Assembly: GCF_005116445.1 (NCBI RefSeq) | Contig: NZ_SWBQ01000004.1 | Span: 186,001 to 250,000 of the forward strand | Origin: Pedobacter frigoris | GTDB taxonomy: Bacteria > Bacteroidota > Bacteroidia > Sphingobacteriales > Sphingobacteriaceae | Reading direction: 5' to 3' | DNA: 64,000 nucleotides | Shown: positions 62,087 through 64,000 of the stretch, one piece after another | Position numbering within the stretch: position 1 is the first letter of the stretch | How the letters are laid out: each line of letters opens with the position of its first letter | The notes under the pieces: generated by a model | What the model was told of the DNA's origin: nothing | Seen by the model: the letters and a program-made list of their open reading frames with translations, nothing else | Database searches by the model: none | Position numbers and translations under genes: made by a program

Positions 62087-63667
62087 TTACTTGAATTCTG
62101 AAGTTTTATGGAATTCAATATTAGGATAATCCCTCATTGTCATATTGATCATAAATTCATTGTCGGCCAAGTATACAGGATTCCCGTCCTTATCTTCGCC
62201 TATGTGCTGCTGCTTACGTTTTAAGAACTCTTCGAGTTTTTTCGGATCCTTAGACGTTACCCAGTTCGAGCGGGTATAGCTCAGCATCCTGAAATGGGCC
62301 TTCGCGCCATATTCATGCTCTAAACGGAATGCGATTACCTCGAACTGCAAATCGCCCACTGCACCGATCACTTTACGGTTTCCGGGCTGCATCACAAACA
62401 ATTGTGCTACCCCTTCCTCTGTGAGTTGCTGCAGGCCTTTTTCCAGCTGTTTGGTTTTCAGCGGATCTCTGTTCTCTACCTCTTTAAATATCTCAGGAGA
62501 GAAGCTGGGAATGCCTTTAAACTGGAGTTTTTCTCCTTCAGTAAGTGTATCGCCAATTTTAAATGTTCCGCTATCATAAAGCCCTACAACATCTCCTGGC
62601 CAGGCCTCTTCTACAATGCTTTTCTCATTGGCCATAAAGTCCATCGGGTTCGAAAATTTGATTTTCTTATTGTTACGTGTATGGAAGTAGAATTTATTGC
62701 GTTCAAACTTCCCCGAACAGATCCTTAAAAACGCAATCCTGTCGCGGTGATTAGGGTCAAGGTTGGCATGGATTTTAAATACAAAGCCGGTAAAGTTTTT
62801 CTCTGTAGCCAGCACCTCACGCTCTTCCGCATCCCTGCTTTTCGGACTAGGAGCTATATTTACGAAGGTATCCAGCAGTTCTTTGATCCCGAAGTTATTA
62901 ATCGCACTGCCGAAAAATACCGGCGCAAGCAATCCTTCCAAGTACATCTCTTTATCTACAGTTCCATACACACCTTCCACGAGTTCAAGGTCACTTTTTA
63001 AACCATTCAGTTCTTTTTCTTTTAAGAAGTTACTCAGGTTCTCATCATTTAGGTCATTGACTTCAATAACAGGATCACTGATCTTGGTTTTGTCTGCTTC
63101 GAATAGATTCAGGTGCTTGTTGTAGATGCTATAAACACCTTTAAAAGTATGTCCCTGACCGATTGGCCATGAAAGCGGACAAAGACTGATATTCAGCTTG
63201 GTCTCAATTTCATCAAGCAGATCAAATGCATCTTTACCCTCACGGTCCATTTTATTGATAAAAATGATTACCGGAGTGTTTCGCATGCGACAGACAGCCA
63301 TCAGTTTCTCGGTTTGTTCTTCGACCCCTTTTACACAGTCTACGACAAGAATTACACTATCGACAGCAGAAAGGGTTCTGTAAGTGTCCTCGGCAAAGTC
63401 TTTGTGTCCGGGCGTATCTAATATATTAATGCGTTTTCCGCTATATTCAAATCCCATTACGGAAGTAGCGACAGAAATACCGCGTTGCTTTTCAATCTCC
63501 ATAAAATCGGAGGTACTGCTCTGGTTGGCTTTGTTGCGCTTAACAGCACCAGCAGTATTGATGGCGCCACCAAACAGCAGGAATTTTTCCGTTAAGGTCG
63601 TCTTTCCGGCATCGGGGTGACTAATGATAGCAAATGTTTTTCGTTTCTCTATTTCCGGGTGAATCAT
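62087..63667 (-). CDS. prfC: peptide chain release factor 3
   Basis: 526 residues from ATG at 63667; a TTG two codons earlier is unlikely. The GTPase domain shows [13 protein letters not shown] (P-loop), [11 protein letters not shown] (switch I), [18 protein letters not shown] (G3) and INKMDREG (G4). The domain 2-3 portion [16 protein letters not shown] and [20 protein letters not shown] is typical of RF3. It recycles RF1/RF2 from the ribosome after termination. Length close to E. coli RF3 (529). Confidence 0.96.
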   Translation of the reverse strand: MIHPEIEKRKTFAIISHPDAGKTTLTEKFLLFGGAINTAGAVKRNKANQSSTSDFMEIEKQRGISVATSVMGFEYSGKRINILDTPGHKDFAEDTYRTLSAVDSVILVVDCVKGVEEQTEKLMAVCRMRNTPVIIFINKMDREGKDAFDLLDEIETKLNISLCPLSWPIGQGHTFKGVYSIYNKHLNLFEADKTKISDPVIEVNDLNDENLSNFLKEKELNGLKSDLELVEGVYGTVDKEMYLEGLLAPVFFGSAINNFGIKELLDTFVNIAPSPKSRDAEEREVLATEKNFTGFVFKIHANLDPNHRDRIAFLRICSGKFERNKFYFHTRNNKKIKFSNPMDFMANEKSIVEEAWPGDVVGLYDSGTFKIGDTLTEGEKLQFKGIPSFSPEIFKEVENRDPLKTKQLEKGLQQLTEEGVAQLFVMQPGNRKVIGAVGDLQFEVIAFRLEHEYGAKAHFRMLSYTRSNWVTSKDPKKLEEFLKRKQQHIGEDKDGNPVYLADNEFMINMTMRDYPNIEFHKTSEFK

Positions 63668-63699
63668 AAACAATTAAGCCTGTGCTTGATAAAAGGCTG

Positions 63700-63707
63700 C
63701 AAAGATA
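63700..63707 (-). promoter_or_regulatory. -7 promoter box of prfC
   Basis: Minus-strand TATCTTTG matches TAnnTTTG, 32 bp before the ATG and just past the terminator of the upstream gene. Confidence 0.45.
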
Positions 63708-63712
63708 AATAA

Positions 63713-63736
63713 AAAACCGGCGTTATAGCCGGTTTT
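63713..63736 (-). terminator. intrinsic terminator of the Q/R-rich gene
   Basis: AAAACCGGC/GCCGGTTTT stem with a 6-nt loop. Read on the minus strand it lies 40 bp after the stop of the edge gene and is followed by a T run. Confidence 0.82.
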
Positions 63737-63775
63737 CATTTATTGTGTCCAATTAAGTATTGAAGGATGGTGTGA

Positions 63776-64000
63776 TTAACCCCTTCCCGATCTTGTAGGC
63801 CTTGAAGACGAACTCTCTCTCCCGCCTCCCTCGTTGCCTCTGCTTTCAGCGCCGCTGCTTCTGGAAGGCCTGCTTTGCTCTACACGCTGAGGCTGAGACT
63901 GCTGCTGTTGCACTGGTCTTTCCTGGCGTTGTGGTGCTTGTTGCCTTGGAGCCTCTTGTCTTACCTGGGGTTGCACTTGTCTCGGTTGTTCCTGTCTTGT
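63776..64000 (-). CDS. C-terminal part of a Gln/Arg/Pro-rich protein (partial)
   Basis: The frame is open from the right window edge to the stop at 63776 (74 codons visible). The sequence is low-complexity, rich in Gln, Arg, Pro and Ser (QEAPRQQAPQRQERPVQQQQ near the middle), ending SSSSRPTRSGRG. Such tails occur on several Bacteroidota exported or RNA-binding proteins, but the identifying domain lies outside the window. I cannot name it. Confidence 0.65.
   Translation of the reverse strand, partial: TRQEQPRQVQPQVRQEAPRQQAPQRQERPVQQQQSQPQRVEQSRPSRSSGAESRGNEGGGRESSSSRPTRSGRG

Overview
The window looks like a chromosomal segment of a Bacteroidota bacterium, most probably Sphingobacteriaceae (Pedobacter-like). 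The grounds are a SusC/SusD pair driven by an ECF sigma factor and a FecR anti-sigma, the Bacteroidota ArgF' transcarbamylase in the arginine cluster, GDP-L-fucose synthase, a short M49 peptidase lipoprotein, and copies of the Bacteroidota -7 promoter box TAnnTTTG in front of about ten genes. Shine-Dalgarno sequences are weak or absent. I saw no tRNA, rRNA, CRISPR array or intact insertion sequence.

Layout. 1-1.2 kb: end of a cheR, then cheB and a lone receiver. 1.25-6.9 kb: M49 peptidase, lipoprotein amidase, glnS, a stand-alone B12-binding protein and a crotonase. 7.0-13.8 kb: a signalling and envelope run (sigma-54 activator, PAS histidine kinase, receiver-PAS-ATPase protein, AI-2E permease, YtxH, holin-like protein and a small partner). 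13.8-18.1 kb: aspS, then sigma factor / anti-sigma / DUF4097 operon. 18.1-30.3 kb: TerC, nucleoid-associated protein, MHS-family transporter, rRNA methyltransferase, tadA, sodA, an outer-membrane barrel, oxyR, fcl, and a tRNA/DNA-care operon (trmB, alkyltransferase-like protein, AhpD-like protein, tag). 30.4-39.1 kb: polA, a metallo-beta-lactamase-fold hydrolase with ebfC, and two tandem PqiA-like membrane proteins. 40.3-48.1 kb: an eight-gene arginine/proline operon. 48.1-59.3 kb: ECF sigma, FecR, SusC, SusD and thioredoxin, followed by a convergent S9 peptidase. 59.4-64 kb: argH, an aminotransferase, prfC and the edge of a Q/R-rich protein.

How the genes work together. The arginine block holds a GNAT acyltransferase, argG, argC, argD, argF', argB, proC and argE, with argH displaced 11 kb downstream by the SusCD module. 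The transcarbamylase has Val, not Glu, at the position reported to set acetyl versus succinyl preference, which points to N-succinylated intermediates. The SusC carries an N-terminal STN domain that fits trans-envelope signalling through the adjacent FecR and sigma factor.

The window also holds genomic debris: remnants of csaA, of a GH95 fucosidase and of an M28 peptidase, the last fused to an unrecognised stretch of about 200 bp. Three intergenic palindromes share a loop of exactly 13 nt and the same arm ends, and look like one repeat family. The observations I rate highest are this palindrome family, the ArgF' specificity prediction with its promoter-flanking direct repeats, the sensor protein lacking its phospho-accepting His, and the tandem PqiA-like pair.
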